64,000 bases of DNA, from contig NW_008705592.1 in NCBI RefSeq assembly GCF_000186865.1, forward strand, positions 1 through 64,000, given 5' to 3'. Position 1 is the first letter of the stretch. The number at the start of each line of letters is the position of its first letter. The position numbers and the translations under genes are program-made. Positions 19,026-29,463 of this stretch are shown piece by piece. Under the pieces are notes generated by a model. The model worked only from the letters and a program-made list of their open reading frames with translations. It made no database searches and had not been told where the DNA came from. This DNA comes from Aureococcus anophagefferens. Its lineage: Eukaryota > Sar > Pelagophyceae > Pelagomonadales > Pelagomonadaceae.

Positions 19026-22000
19026 ATGGCGTCGGTGACGCGCAAGCCCAAGATCTTCAAGAAGGGCGCGACGCCGCCGAACCTGCTGTCGACCTACGGG
19101 GCCATGAGCCCGAGCCGGAAGATGGTCAACGACCTGCGCACGCACCTCCGCAACGCCCAGCCAGCGCCGCAGCAGCCCCGCGGCGGTCCGCGGCTCCGCG
19201 AGAGCGCGAGCGACCCCGGCATGGCCTACCTCGGCGTCGGGGGCCGGCGCGAGGCGCGCCAGGCCGACGAGGAGGACGACCTCGGGCCCCTCGAGTTCGC
19301 GCAGCTCGAGGAGGTGCTCGACGAGGCGGAGCACCTCTGGCGCGAGCGGCACCACGAGGCGGAGCGGCGGCGGCAGCGCGCCGTCGCCGTCACCGTGGCC
19401 AAGTACCGGCGGGCCGTCGAGGCCCACGGCACCATCGTCGGCCCGCCGCGCGCCGCGGACCTCTTCGACGAGGACGCGACGGCCGCGACGCGCGCGACGC
19501 GCCGGTCCCGCGCGTCCGCCGCGTCGAGCGCCGCGCGGTCCGTCGCCACGGCGGCGTCGCCGCGCACGCTGCCGAGCCTGGGCAACACGTCCGTCGCGGG
19601 CCTCTCGGCGTCGCCGAGCCGGCGGCCGCGCGTCGCGGACACCCGGCCGCGCGAGCGGCCGAAGATGTCGACGAGCGGCCTCGGCGACATGCTCAGCGAG
19701 CGGCGGTCCGCGGCCCAGCGGGCGACGAAGGACCGGGCGCTCCGCGCGGCCCTGAGGAGCGGCGAGGGCATCGACGTCGCGGCCAGGGGCCCCATCGACA
19801 CGTACGTCGCGTCGTTCGCTAGGGAGAAGGAGATCTTCGCGTCGGGCTCCGTCTACGCGCTCGCCAAGCTCGACGAGGCGACGCAGCTCGCGTCGACGGG
19901 GCTCATGCCCACCTGCGTCCTCGCCGCCGTCGCCGTCCACCTCCTCCTCGAGGAGCTCCCGAGCCTAGGCCACGTCCGCCGGCCGCTCGCGGCGCTCGTC
20001 CGCGCCATCTTCGCGATCCCGCAGGCGCACCACGCGCTCATCGCGGGCGACACGGAGGCCGCGGCGGCCTACCGGGGCAAGACGAAGCGGCGGCGGAGCC
20101 TCTTCGTGGCGTCGGAGATCGCCCAGGAATTGATGGACCTCCGGGGGGGCGCGGCGCAGGACAATTTGGACACGTGCGCGACGGCGCGGCAGCGCTACCT
20201 CGGCGGCGTCCTCGCGCAGTACCTGGCGAAGATCACGGACGACGCCGGGGGCGACGGTGGCGACGCCGACCGGCCGGAGCTGCGGCTCATGGCCCACGTG
20301 CCCACGTGGGGCGAGCTCCGGTCGCTCTTCGAGGCGCGGCGCAACGCGGAGCTGTCGACGAAGGCGTCCGTGGAGACGCGCCTGTCCAAGCTCGTGCGCG
20401 AGAAGGAGCAGGTCGTCCAGTTCGTCGAGGGCTTGTGCGACAAGCGGAGCGTCACGGCCATGGCCATCACCTTCGAGCGGTGGCGGACGCACAAGAAGCA
20501 GGAGAAGCGGAAGGCGGCCCTCGCGCGGGCGTTGTTGGCCATGCAGGCCAACGGCGGCGCCATCGACGCGCCGCGGTCCCTCTTCACGGCCTGGCGCCGC
20601 GCCGTCGTCGCGGCGACGCAGCGGCGCGCGCGGCAGCGCGCGCGGGACGTCGCGCGCGTCGTCCGCGAGAGCCGCGAGCAGGGCAGCAAAAGGGTGATTC
20701 AACGTCGCTTCAACGTGAGTATTCCGCGCGCGCGCGTTCCGGAAACAGCATCCACGCTTCGAGACCGTTCCGAGAGATGATCGCTCGTCCAAAAATCAGC
20801 CAAAACGAGTGGAAAACGGCCGAGATATGAGCCTTTGAAGTTGGGAATTTCGCACCCTTTTGCTGCCCAGGCCGCGAGGCCCTCGACTGCGAGGGCGACC
20901 TCTACGCGGGCGAGGTCGGCGAGCTCGAGCGCATCCGGGCGGCCCAGGCCGACGCGGACGCGGAGCTCGCGGAGCTCGAGGCGGCCATGGCGCTGCCCGA
21001 GCTCAACGCGGCGTCGCTCGACCGCGCGACGGGCGCGCTCGCGGCGTCCCTGGGCGACGCCTACGAGGCCCTCGGCGCGCTGGCCCGGTCGGCGACGTTG
21101 GACGCGGCCGACGAGCGCGAGCCGCGGCTGAGCTCGTGCTTCGACGCGAACATGTTCGGCGACCAGGACTTCTGCGACCGCCACCGCGAGCGCATGTCGG
21201 ACCGCGTCGCCGACGACAAGATCAGCGCGGACTTGAGGGCCTGGAGCCCGGGCACGGAGGCGCCGCGGCCCGCCGTCGGCGCGACGTCCGGCGGCCCCCG
21301 GGCCGACGACGACGAGGGCGAGGGCCTGGACCGGTCCACGAAGCGCGTGCGGCGGGGCGGCACGATGCAGCTCAAGAAGAAGGACAAGAGCGGCCGCACG
21401 ATCGTCGTCTTCGCCCACGACGAGGCGAGCCGCGACCGCCTCCGGTCCGTCGAGACGGGGCCCGACCCCTTCACGGTCCGCGTGGGCCGCGAGCTTTTAG
21501 CCTGGGCCGACGCGACGCTCGTGCGCGACGGCTCCGCGCTCGACGACGACGACGGCCACGTCGACGCGGACCGGGGCGTCATCGGCGCGTTCGCGGACGG
21601 CGTCAAGCTCGGGCGTTTAGCGCGGCGGCTCTTCGCGGACCACTACGAGCTCGACGAGCACCACGGGGGGCTGGGCGAGGACTGGCTCAAGCGCGCGCGG
21701 GCCGCGGCCGCGCTCTGCTCCGTGCCGCCGGGCGGGCAGGACAAGGAGCGCGGCGCGAACGTCGCCTGCGCGCTCGAGCTCTTGCGGGGCGGCGCCTTCC
21801 TGCACCCGCCCCTGGGCCGCTTCGTCGAGGTGCGCCACCTCGCGGGGGCCCAGGCGTCCGCGGCGCACTGGAGCCTCCTGCCGCACGCGCCCAAGGGCAA
21901 GCCCCGGGGCGCCGCGGCCGCGCCGAAGAAGGCCGGCGGCGCCAAGGGCGGCGCGCCGCGGCCCGAGACGGTCGTCAAGGTCGTGTCCAAGTACCTGGGG

Positions 22001-24060
22001 AAGCGCGTCGCCGTGGACCCGGAGACGACGGCCGTCGGGCGGACCTTCGCGCTCCTCGCGCAGCTCTTCTCGACGCAGTTCTACCGCTACGGCCCGCCGC
22101 CGCCCTACTGCGGCCACCACCACCCCTACGAGCCGCCCTACGCGGCGTCGGCGCTCAAGGGGCGCCAGGCCGCGGAGGACAAGCACCACTCGCGCCACGC
22201 GAACGCCGTCCACGCCATGGAGACCGCGCTCCACGCCGCGCGCGACGCGCTCTACGACGAGTGCGCGGAGGGCGGCGCGCCCGCGCCCGTGCCCGTGCCG
22301 CCGCCGAACCACCGGGCGCCGCGGCTCGGCGACGAGGCCGCGCGTGCGACGTGCTGCGACGTCGTCGTGGTCAAGGCGCTCGCGATCGCGCGGACGGGCG
22401 TCCTCCAGGGCGGCAAAAGAGAGCGAAATTCCCAACTTCAAAGGCTCCTAGCTCGGCCGTTTTCCACTCGTTTCGGCTGATTTTTGGACGAGCGATCATC
22501 TCTTGGAACGGTCTCGAAGCGCGGATGCTGTTTCCGGAACGCGCGCGCGCGGAATACTCACGTTGAAGCGACGTTGAATCACCCTTTTGCTGGTCAGGCG
22601 TCCTCGCGCTCGCCGAGGCGGAGACCGTCGCGCTCGCGGACGCCGTCGAGGCGGCCCACGACGCGGCCCAGCGCCAGCTCGCGGGCACCTGGGCCGCGGC
22701 GGCCGCCGCGCGCCGCGACCGGCGGGCCGCGCGCGCGGCGCGCGACGACGCGCTCCGCCTCGCGTGGCGCGCCAACTGCACGACGGTGCTCGCGCAGCGC
22801 GTCCGCGTCGAGGAGGACGTCGACGACGGCGTCTTCACGCGGCCCCGGCGCGCGCAGATCGAGGCGGACCTCCGGCGCTTCGGCTACGGCGACGGCGGGA
22901 GGAAGGCGGGCGCGGCCGCGGGCGACGGCGCGGGCGACGACGACGGCGACGGCGACGAGCCGCCCGCGGACAACATGGAGGAGGAGCTCGCGCAGATCCA
23001 CCTCGTGCTCCGGGACCACCTGCGGGACATGCGGCGCATCTTCCCCTTCTACGCGGCCGCGGGCAGCGGCTGCGCGAACACGATGGACAGCGCGGAGTTC
23101 TGGAAGTTCGTGCACGACTCGCGGCTCCAGGACGACAAGCGGCGCCTGCTGCCGTCGAGCAAGGTCGACCTGCTCTTCCAGCAGGCGTCGCTCGACTTCT
23201 CCAAGACGGGCAGCGACCGCCTGGAGCAGGACACGCACGAGCTCGACAAGACGCAGTTCTCCGAGTGCCTCGTGCGCCTCGCGTGCGCGCGCTACCCCAA
23301 GGCGCGGTCGCCGTCGGACTGCCTCTCCCACGTGCTCAAGGAGCACGTGCTGCCCCACGCGTGCCAGATCGACGCGGACGTCTTCCGCGAGCGGCTCCAC
23401 GGCGACGTCGTCCGCTCCGTGCAGCTCAAGCACCGGAAGAACCTCAAGACGGTCTTCAAGGTCTTCGCGTCCTGGGACAGCGCGTCGCCGGCGTCGACCA
23501 TGGACGCGGACGAGATGGTCGTCATGCTCCGCTTCGCCAAGGTCATCGGCCCGCTCTGCTCCGAGATGGCGTGCCGGACGATCTTCGCCTACGTCCAGAA
23601 CGACGACGTCGTCATCCAGGATTTGAAGACCGACGGCACGGTGGGCAGCCACCGGAACCGGAGCCGCGACGTCGTCGAGCTCCCGGGCTCCGACGTCGAG
23701 ATGGTCTTCACGGAGTTCGAGGAGTGCCTCGCCGCCGTGGCCCAGATGCTCCAGCCCGACCCCTACAAGATGCTCGACCAGTCCATCGAGGCCTTTTTAG
23801 GGACCCAGTTCCTGCCCGCCCTCGCCCAGCACCCCAAGTTGAGGGGCCAGGTCGAGCTCCCGGAGCAGATCGAGGACAAGCGCGGCGCGTTCACGCCGCG
23901 CGGCGGCTTCGGCCCCGCGGGCGCGTTCGCCGGCGGCTTCACACCCCGGGGCGCGCCGTCCGCCGACGTCGACGCCGGCGACGGCGGAGCCGACAGCCCC
24001 ACCCAGGGCCTGCGCCGCACCGCCGCGGGCATGAAGCTCAAGGTGCCACCGCGGCGCTAA
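19026..24060 (+). CDS. Large CH-domain protein with EF-hand-like repeats, paralogue of the divergent gene
   Basis: Three exons (19026-20670, 20871-22397, 22598-24060) give 1544 residues; both introns are family B introners with exact duplications. Features in order: basic N-terminus (TRKPKIFKKG), helical region, IQ-like stretch (TFERWRTHKKQEKRKAAL), a CH-like segment (LLAWADATLVRDG, then FADGVKLGRLARRLF), then helical modules HLRDMRRIFPFYAAAGSG and MDSAEFWKFVHDSRLQDDKR and a related second module (KTVFKVFASWDSASPASTMD). The same module order occurs in the gene at 14253-18889, indicating an inverted duplication. A cytoskeletal or axonemal role is inferred from CH and IQ-like elements only. Confidence 0.82.
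20679..20870 (-). mobile_element. Introner family B, intron 1 of the second CH-domain gene
   Basis: 192-bp copy with termini CAGGGCAGCAAAAGGG and CCCTTTTGCTGCCCAG; exact duplication GCCGCGAG (20671-20678, 20871-20878). The intron 20671-20870 is GC-AG, phase 1. Confidence 0.95.
22406..22597 (+). mobile_element. Introner family B, intron 2 of the second CH-domain gene
   Basis: 192-bp copy, opposite in orientation to intron 1 of the same gene. Termini CAGGGCGGCAAAAGAG and CCCTTTTGCTGGTCAG; exact duplication GCGTCCTC (22398-22405, 22598-22605). GC-AG, phase 1. The right terminus has GT in place of CC yet keeps the AG. Confidence 0.95.
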
Positions 24061-24184
24061 CGGCGGGTGTGCGCTTTCCTACTACGTAGTAGGGGCGCCC
24101 GGCCGCGGAGCTCGCGGTCGCGCGCGCGCGACGGGCGCCGGGTCCGAAGGGCGAGACGGCCCTTGGAACGCGCGTCCCACGGAT

Positions 24185-25741
24185 CTAGAGCCTGTAGAGG
24201 AGCGAGGACTTCTGCTCGCCGTCCTCGACGAGGCCCGCGGCGTCGCACTTGGACTCCTTGCACTTGACGGCGCCCGCGTCGTCGAAGAGGAAGCCGAGCT
24301 TCGTCACGTAGGCCTTGCAGTCGTTTTCGTCGTCGAAGCCGAGGCGCGCCGCGAGGGTGGCGAGGTCGATGGTCGGGCGGTACGCGCGGAGGATCTTCGC
24401 GGCGGCGTCGACGCGGACCTTGTCCGCGAAGGTGTCGAGGACGTAGGCGCCCATGTTCGGCGCGGTCTCGTGGAGGCGGAAGAAGGCCGCGTAGTTGCCC
24501 AACGCCAGCGCCTCGCGCACGTTCAGGGCGTGGGCCACGGCGGCGTCGGCCCAGGCCTCGGCCGGCATCTCGTTGAGGATCTTGAGGAGCTCCGCGGAGC
24601 CGTCGTCCGCGGAGCCGGAGACGTTGAGGAAGAGCGCGTAGAAGATGCGGTAGGCCGTGAACTCCATCTCGTGGCCGCCGCCGAGGCCCAGACCGTAGAG
24701 CTCGCGGAGCTGCGTCTGGCACTGGTTGTACTCGTTGACGTCGCCCGACTCGAGCGCGACGCGCGCGTGCGTCTCGTAGACGTTGATCGTGAATTTCGAC
24801 TTGACGCACTGCACCGTGAGGTCCTGGCGCACGGCCTTGAGCTGATTGCACATCCAGAGGTAGTCGACGTCGCCGGACCGCCACCGCGCCTTGAGCGCCT
24901 TGAGCGCGGCCTCGAGGACGCGCGCGGGCCGCACCGTCGCCGGGTCCGGCGCGGACGTGAGGCGGAAGTAGTCCTTCTCCAAATCCTCGCAGGTGCCCCG
25001 GACGGGCTCGAAGAGCGACGCGTCGGGCTCGGGCTCGCGGGGCGCGTAGGGGTGCCCGCCGCGCTTCGGGGTCCGCTTGGACCGGTCCGCGAAGCGGTTC
25101 GCGCGCGCCTCGCGCGCGGCGCGCTCGCGCGGGTTCGGCGCCGGCGGGCCCCGGTCGGCGTCGCCGCCGCCGTGGCGCCGCTTCCGGGATCCGCCGCGGG
25201 GCTCGCTCCGCTCCAGGGGCGGCACGGGCGCCGTGGCCCAGTCCACGGCGTTCAGCCGGTCGTTCGCGAGCGCGCCGGAGATGATGCCGTGGAGCTTCGC
25301 CTGCATCTGCGCGCGCTCGCCGTCGCCGCTGCACTGCGCGAACGCGCGCTCCGCGTAGGCCTTGAGGCTCGCGGGCAGCTGCTGGCCGCCGCCGGGCGCC
25401 GGCGCCGCCGCCGGCGCCGCCGCGGGCCGCGGCGGCGGCGCGGCCTGCGTCGCGTAGGCGCCGCCGGACGCCGCCGTGACCCAGCGCTGCGGGTTCGGCG
25501 CGTAGCGGCGCTGCACGCGCGCGGCGGCCGCGCGCGCCTCGTGCGCCGCCGCGCCGACGGCGGGCGCCGCCGCCGCGGCCACGGCCGACGGCGGCGCGTA
25601 GTACGCCGCCTGCGCGCGCGCGCGGTCGACGCTCGCTGCGTACGCCGGCTGCTGGTAGGCCGGCTGCTGCCCGTAGGCCGGCTGCTGCTGGTAGTAGGTC
25701 TGCTGCTGCTGGTAGTAGGCCTGCTGCTGCTGCTGCTGCTG
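24185..25741 (-). CDS. SAC3/GANP family protein (LENG8/THP3-like), N-terminus in assembly gap
   Basis: 519 codons are visible up to the gap. The N-terminal visible part is rich in glutamine and tyrosine (AYYQQQQTYYQQQPAYGQQ), then a basic nuclear stretch (GGSRKRRHGGG), then a SAC3/GANP domain. Family-like segments are FEPVRGTCEDLEKDYFRLTS, DYLWMCNQLKAVRQDL and NQCQTQLRELYGLGLGGG. The C-terminus has a PCI-like winged-helix end (DLATLAARLGFDDENDCKAY). LENG8/THP3 proteins act in mRNA maturation and export. The start codon is missing; a CTG/CAG run at 25724-25741 leads directly into the gap. Confidence 0.85.
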   Translation of the reverse strand, partial: QQQQQQQAYYQQQQTYYQQQPAYGQQPAYQQPAYAASVDRARAQAAYYAPPSAVAAAAAPAVGAAAHEARAAAARVQRRYAPNPQRWVTAASGGAYATQAAPPPRPAAAPAAAPAPGGGQQLPASLKAYAERAFAQCSGDGERAQMQAKLHGIISGALANDRLNAVDWATAPVPPLERSEPRGGSRKRRHGGGDADRGPPAPNPRERAAREARANRFADRSKRTPKRGGHPYAPREPEPDASLFEPVRGTCEDLEKDYFRLTSAPDPATVRPARVLEAALKALKARWRSGDVDYLWMCNQLKAVRQDLTVQCVKSKFTINVYETHARVALESGDVNEYNQCQTQLRELYGLGLGGGHEMEFTAYRIFYALFLNVSGSADDGSAELLKILNEMPAEAWADAAVAHALNVREALALGNYAAFFRLHETAPNMGAYVLDTFADKVRVDAAAKILRAYRPTIDLATLAARLGFDDENDCKAYVTKLGFLFDDAGAVKCKESKCDAAGLVEDGEQKSSLLYRL

Positions 25742-26267
25742 NNNNNNNNNNNNNNNNNNNNNNNNNNNNNNNNNNNNNNNNNNNNNNNNNNNNNNNNNNN
25801 NNNNNNNNNNNNNNNNNNNNNNNNNNNNNNNNNNNNNNNNNNNNNNNNNNNNNNNNNNNNNNNNNNNNNNNNNNNNNNNNNNNNNNNNNNNNNNNNNNNN
25901 NNNNNNNNNNNNNNNNNNNNNNNNNNNNNNNNNNNNNNNNNNNNNNNNNNNNNNNNNNNNNNNNNNNNNNNNNNNNNNNNNNNNNNNNNNNNNNNNNNNN
26001 NNNNNNNNNNNNNNNNNNNNNNNNNNNNNNNNNNNNNNNNNNNNNNNNNNNNNNNNNNNNNNNNNNNNNNNNNNNNNNNNNNNNNNNNNNNNNNNNNNNN
26101 NNNNNNNNNNNNNNNNNNNNNNNNNNNNNNNNNNNNNNNNNNNNNNNNNNNNNNNNNNNNNNNNNNNNNNNNNNNNNNNNNNNNNNNNNNNNNNNNNNNN
26201 NNNNNNNNNNNNNNNNNNNNNNNNNNNNNNNNNNNNNNNNNNNNNNNNNNNNNNNNNNNNNNNNNNN
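25742..26267. other. Assembly gap (N)
   Basis: 526 undetermined bases. A triplet CTG run on the left and GC-only tandem repeats on the right suggest the gap was caused by repeats. The start of the SAC3/GANP gene lies within or beyond it. Confidence 0.99.
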
Positions 26268-26430
26268 GCCGGGCCCGTGCCGGGCCTCCCCGGCCCGTGC
26301 CCGGCCCGTGCCCGGGGCCCGTGCCGAGTGCCGGGCCCGTGCCGGGCCGCGTGGCCCGTGCCCGGCCCGTGCCCGGGGGCCCGTGCCGAGTGCCGTGCCG
26401 CGTGCCGGGCCCGTGCCGGGCCGCGTGCCC
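26268..26430. repeat. GC-only short tandem repeats beside the gap
   Basis: Imperfect repeats of GTGCCGGGCCC and GTGCCCGGCCC fill this stretch. No coding role is seen. Confidence 0.8.
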
Positions 26431-26558
26431 TGAGCGCATTTACCGTGCCGGAACCCCCGTGCCCGCCGTCCCCGCCCCCCGTCCCGGGGCCGGACCGTCG
26501 CGCAGGGGCCCGTTCGTTACGGGATCGCGCGCGGCCGCGCGCGGTCTTCGCGGCCGCC

Positions 26559-27762
26559 CTAGCACGGGTCGTTGATGTCGGCGACGAGGGCGTCAAAGGC
26601 GGCGAAGACGTCCTTCTTCGCGTAGCAGAGCGTGCCGCCGCCGCGGGCCGCCTGGCTGTACTGGCGGTTGATGTCGCCGACGCAGGCCGCGCCCGCGGAC
26701 GCGGCGGACACGGCCCACTTGCTGTGGTCCTGGGTCTCGAGCCAGGACGCGCCCGCGCACGTCACGTTGTGCACGTCCTCGACGTCCTCGTCGAAGCCGG
26801 CGCTCTTGCAGGACGACGGGATCTTGTTCTTCAGCTCGCCGTTCATCCAGGACTCGACGCGGAGGGCGCCGAGGTCCGGCGCGACGACGTCCTCGTAGAG
26901 CTCGCAGTCGCACGCGGCCGACTTCGCGTAGTGCGTGAACTCGCGCGAGTCGACCTAGACGAACGTCGTCGACGCGACGTCGCGACGTGGTGCTCTCTGA
27001 AATGACCTCGCCGAGAGCCAACGATGCGTCCGAACATCGGCCGACACGGCGTCGATGCGAGCGAGCGCGGTGCGACAGGGTCGCCGGTCCGGCGCGGGCG
27101 TTTCCGGCGCGGGCGCCGACGGTCGAGAAGGTCTTCGTCGACGACTTCGCCGTCGACTTGACGTCGGCCAGGGTCGCGTTGAAGGACGGCGCGGCCGCGG
27201 CGAGGTCGTCGGACACGGACGAGTCGTAGTGCTGGGGCCAGTGGAGCATCAATTGCGCGCCGACGTCCTCGAGCTTGGAGGTGTCGAGCGTGAGGCACAC
27301 GAAACTCTGGCCGTAGGTCGTGTCCGGCAGGCCGCCGTAGCCCTTGGACCGGCGGTCCGGGTAGCGCGGCAGCGAGTGGATGAGCCAGAAGCCCTGGTCG
27401 CCGTCGAAGAGCACGGCGCCCTTGCTGTGGCCGCGCGTCTCGCTCTTCGTGCCCTCGTCGGTCTCGTCGTTGTAGAGCGTGAAGGCGTGGCTCGACGGGA
27501 GCGTCCCGTAGATCTGCTTGAGGGTGCGCACGACGGCGTTGGACGACGAGTCGAAGGAGTTCGCCGCCTTGAACTCGTCGTCGCCGTCGAGCAGGAGGTA
27601 GGCGTCGCTCCCGGCGTTGCCTTTCAGGACGTAGAAGTGGTCCACGGCGTCGCCCGACTCGTCGAGGCACGAGAACTTGGCCGCCGCACCCACAACCAAA
27701 AGCAACAGCCAGAAGGACCGAGACCCTGCGGCCGAAAGCAACAGCCAGAAGGACCGAGACAT
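26559..27762 (-). CDS. Deoxyribonuclease II, secreted or lysosomal
   Basis: Two exons (27762-27121, 26954-26559) give 345 residues, typical for DNase II, an acid endonuclease of lysosome-like compartments. The signal peptide (MSRSFWLLLS, then FWLLLLVVGAAA) contains an internal duplication of about 34 bp. The catalytic-type motif is GHSKGAVLFDGDQGFWL, followed by HSLPRYPDRR. Exon 2 has DHSKWAV and CVGDINRQYSQAARGGG, matching the second active-site motif and C-terminus of the family. The intron is a decayed family A introner removed as GT-AG, phase 0. A 165-bp divergent spacer separates it from the next gene. Confidence 0.9.
26955..27112 (-). mobile_element. Decayed introner family A in the DNase II gene
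   Basis: Degraded core visible on the plus strand as CGATGCGTCCGAACATCGGC. On the gene strand the intron starts GTCGGCGC then CCGCGCCGGAAAC, a GC-shifted version of the family terminus. Duplicates GTCGGCGC and GTCGACTC share 6 of 8 bases. Intron 27120-26955. Confidence 0.75.
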
Positions 27763-27770
27763 GCTCGGGC
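27701..27770. repeat. Tandem duplication inside the DNase II signal peptide
   Basis: Two copies of a block containing AGCAACAGCCAGAAGGACC, about 34 bp apart, double the SRSFWLLL segment of the signal peptide. Confidence 0.85.
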
Positions 27771-27927
27771 TGCCCCAAAAGGCCGAAGCTGCCGATGCAA
27801 ACATGCGGCGATGTTGTACCAGAGCCCGAAGCCTCGAAGACGCGCTCCACCAGCCAGAGCGCGAACTGCGCGTCCTGAAAACCGAGGTCCCGCCGCGCCT
27901 CGGCGCCGCTCGCGCCTTCCGAGGAGC

Positions 27928-28755
27928 ATGGCCGACGCCGTCGAGGTGGAGGTGAAGGTCGACGGCGACGAACTCCACAACGCGACGGGCCTCACGCCGC
28001 GCTTCTCCGCGTCGACGGCGCTGCTGCCCGAGGGCGGCCCGCCGCCGACGCTGACGCTCCCCGCGGCCATGAAGCGCGTCCACAGCGTCGGGGGCCTGGC
28101 CGAACCGCCCAAGACGGCGAGGCTCGCGGGCGACGCCGACGCGCCGACGGCGCGGTCGCGCGCCGGGAGCCGCGCCGACGAGGCCGCGCCGCCGCCCGCC
28201 GCGGCGCCCGCCGACGCGTCCGAGGACGCGACGCGGACGGGCTTCACGCCGGAGAAGGCGCCGCCGCCGGAGGCGGCGCCCCCGGCGAGCAGCGACGACG
28301 ACGACGACAGCAGCGACGACGACGCGCGCGCGCTCGCGTGGCTCCAGCGCCAGAAGCGGCCGAGCGCCGCGAGCGGCTCCCGGCCGAGCGCCGCGTCGTC
28401 CGGCCGCCGGTCGTCGGCGTCGCGCCGCGACTCCGCGACGCCCTTCGCGGCGCCGCCGGCGCCGCCCGCGCCGTCGTCGCCGGTGCTGGCCGGCTTCGAG
28501 CGCCGGGCGCGCGAGTCCGTCTCCGACCGCAAGGCGCGCGCCGCGGAGAGGCCGCCCGCGCCCGCGCCGCCGCCGGCGCCGGCGCCGGCGGACGACGACG
28601 ACGACGGCGGCTTCGACGACCTCCACGCGCTCCACAAGGAGGCGCGGAAGCGCGACAAGCACTCGCACAACCACGGCGTCGCGAGCGCGCGGTCCATGGC
28701 CATCGCGAAGCGCCAGGGCCAGCGCGCCGCGCGCGCGGCCGGCCCGCCGTCCTGA
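27928..28755 (+). CDS. Disordered hypothetical protein
   Basis: Single exon, 275 residues from the ATG at 27928. Mostly low complexity: alanine/proline-rich with an acidic serine run (SSDDDDDSSDDDAR) and serine/arginine stretches. A basic C-terminal part reads LHKEARKRDKHSHNHG and SARSMAIAKRQGQRA. GC3 is high and the frame stays open without internal repeats, so coding is likely. No family is recognised; the composition suggests a nuclear or RNA-associated protein, which is inference. Confidence 0.65.
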   Translation: MADAVEVEVKVDGDELHNATGLTPRFSASTALLPEGGPPPTLTLPAAMKRVHSVGGLAEPPKTARLAGDADAPTARSRAGSRADEAAPPPAAAPADASEDATRTGFTPEKAPPPEAAPPASSDDDDDSSDDDARALAWLQRQKRPSAASGSRPSAASSGRRSSASRRDSATPFAAPPAPPAPSSPVLAGFERRARESVSDRKARAAERPPAPAPPPAPAPADDDDDGGFDDLHALHKEARKRDKHSHNHGVASARSMAIAKRQGQRAARAAGPPS

Positions 28756-28783
28756 AACCCGCCCCCCCGCCCGTCGCCCGCTC

Positions 28784-29401
28784 TTAGATCCCGCTCCCGA
28801 CCTCGAACTCGTCCTTGGGGTCGTTCTTGAGGAGGTTGACGACCATGGTCGCGACGTCGCCCTCGACCTGCTTCGTCACGGCCTTGAGGCCGCCCTCCTG
28901 GATGCTCTTCAGCGGGATGGGCACCCAGCGCGGCACGTTGAACGACGCCTCGACCGTCGCGTCGCACGTGAGCTCGCCGTCGGCCACGGAGAAGCGCGAG
29001 CTCGACGTCGTGTCCATGATCTCGGCGACGGCGACGACGATGCGCGTCGCCCACGACGGGCCCGTGGCCTCCATGCGCTGGTCGTCGAGGCGCACCGTGA
29101 CGGCGCCGCCGTCGCGCTCGCACGTGAAGGTCATGACGGGCTCGAGCTGCACGAGCGGGAACGACGCGGACTTGACGCGGGCCTCGAAGCGGCCGCCGCC
29201 GAGGTCCTTCGTGCCGGAGATGGCGTCGTTCGCAGCGACGATGGCCTCGTTGACGGCGGCGCTCCCGCCCTCGAACCAGGCCGCGAAGGTCGGGCTCGCC
29301 GCGACGGACTTGGTCGACTGGACGCTCCACCTGACCGTGCGCAGCGCCAGCGCCGGCGCCGCCAGCAGGGCGACGGCGAGGCGGAGATATCGCGCGCTCA
29401 T
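28784..29401 (-). CDS. Probable plastid-targeted DUF1997-like protein
   Basis: 205 residues from the ATG at 29401. Residues 1-20 are a signal-like leader (YLRLAVALLAAPALAL). The body is beta-rich (LVQLEPVMTFTCERDGGAVT, then VRLDDQRMEATGPSW) and ends with a helix (GLKAVTKQVEGDVATMVVNL). The order of strands followed by a late 'P..LK...GL.A...Q...' segment resembles DUF1997 proteins of plastids and cyanobacteria. That assignment is tentative. Only 62 bp separate its start from the divergent MORN gene. Confidence 0.6.
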   Translation of the reverse strand: MSARYLRLAVALLAAPALALRTVRWSVQSTKSVAASPTFAAWFEGGSAAVNEAIVAANDAISGTKDLGGGRFEARVKSASFPLVQLEPVMTFTCERDGGAVTVRLDDQRMEATGPSWATRIVVAVAEIMDTTSSSRFSVADGELTCDATVEASFNVPRWVPIPLKSIQEGGLKAVTKQVEGDVATMVVNLLKNDPKDEFEVGSGI

Positions 29402-29463
29402 TACGTGGCTCAACGTTGACCTCGTGTTGACAAAGGCAAGAATTCCCGCTCGACCGCACGGCC

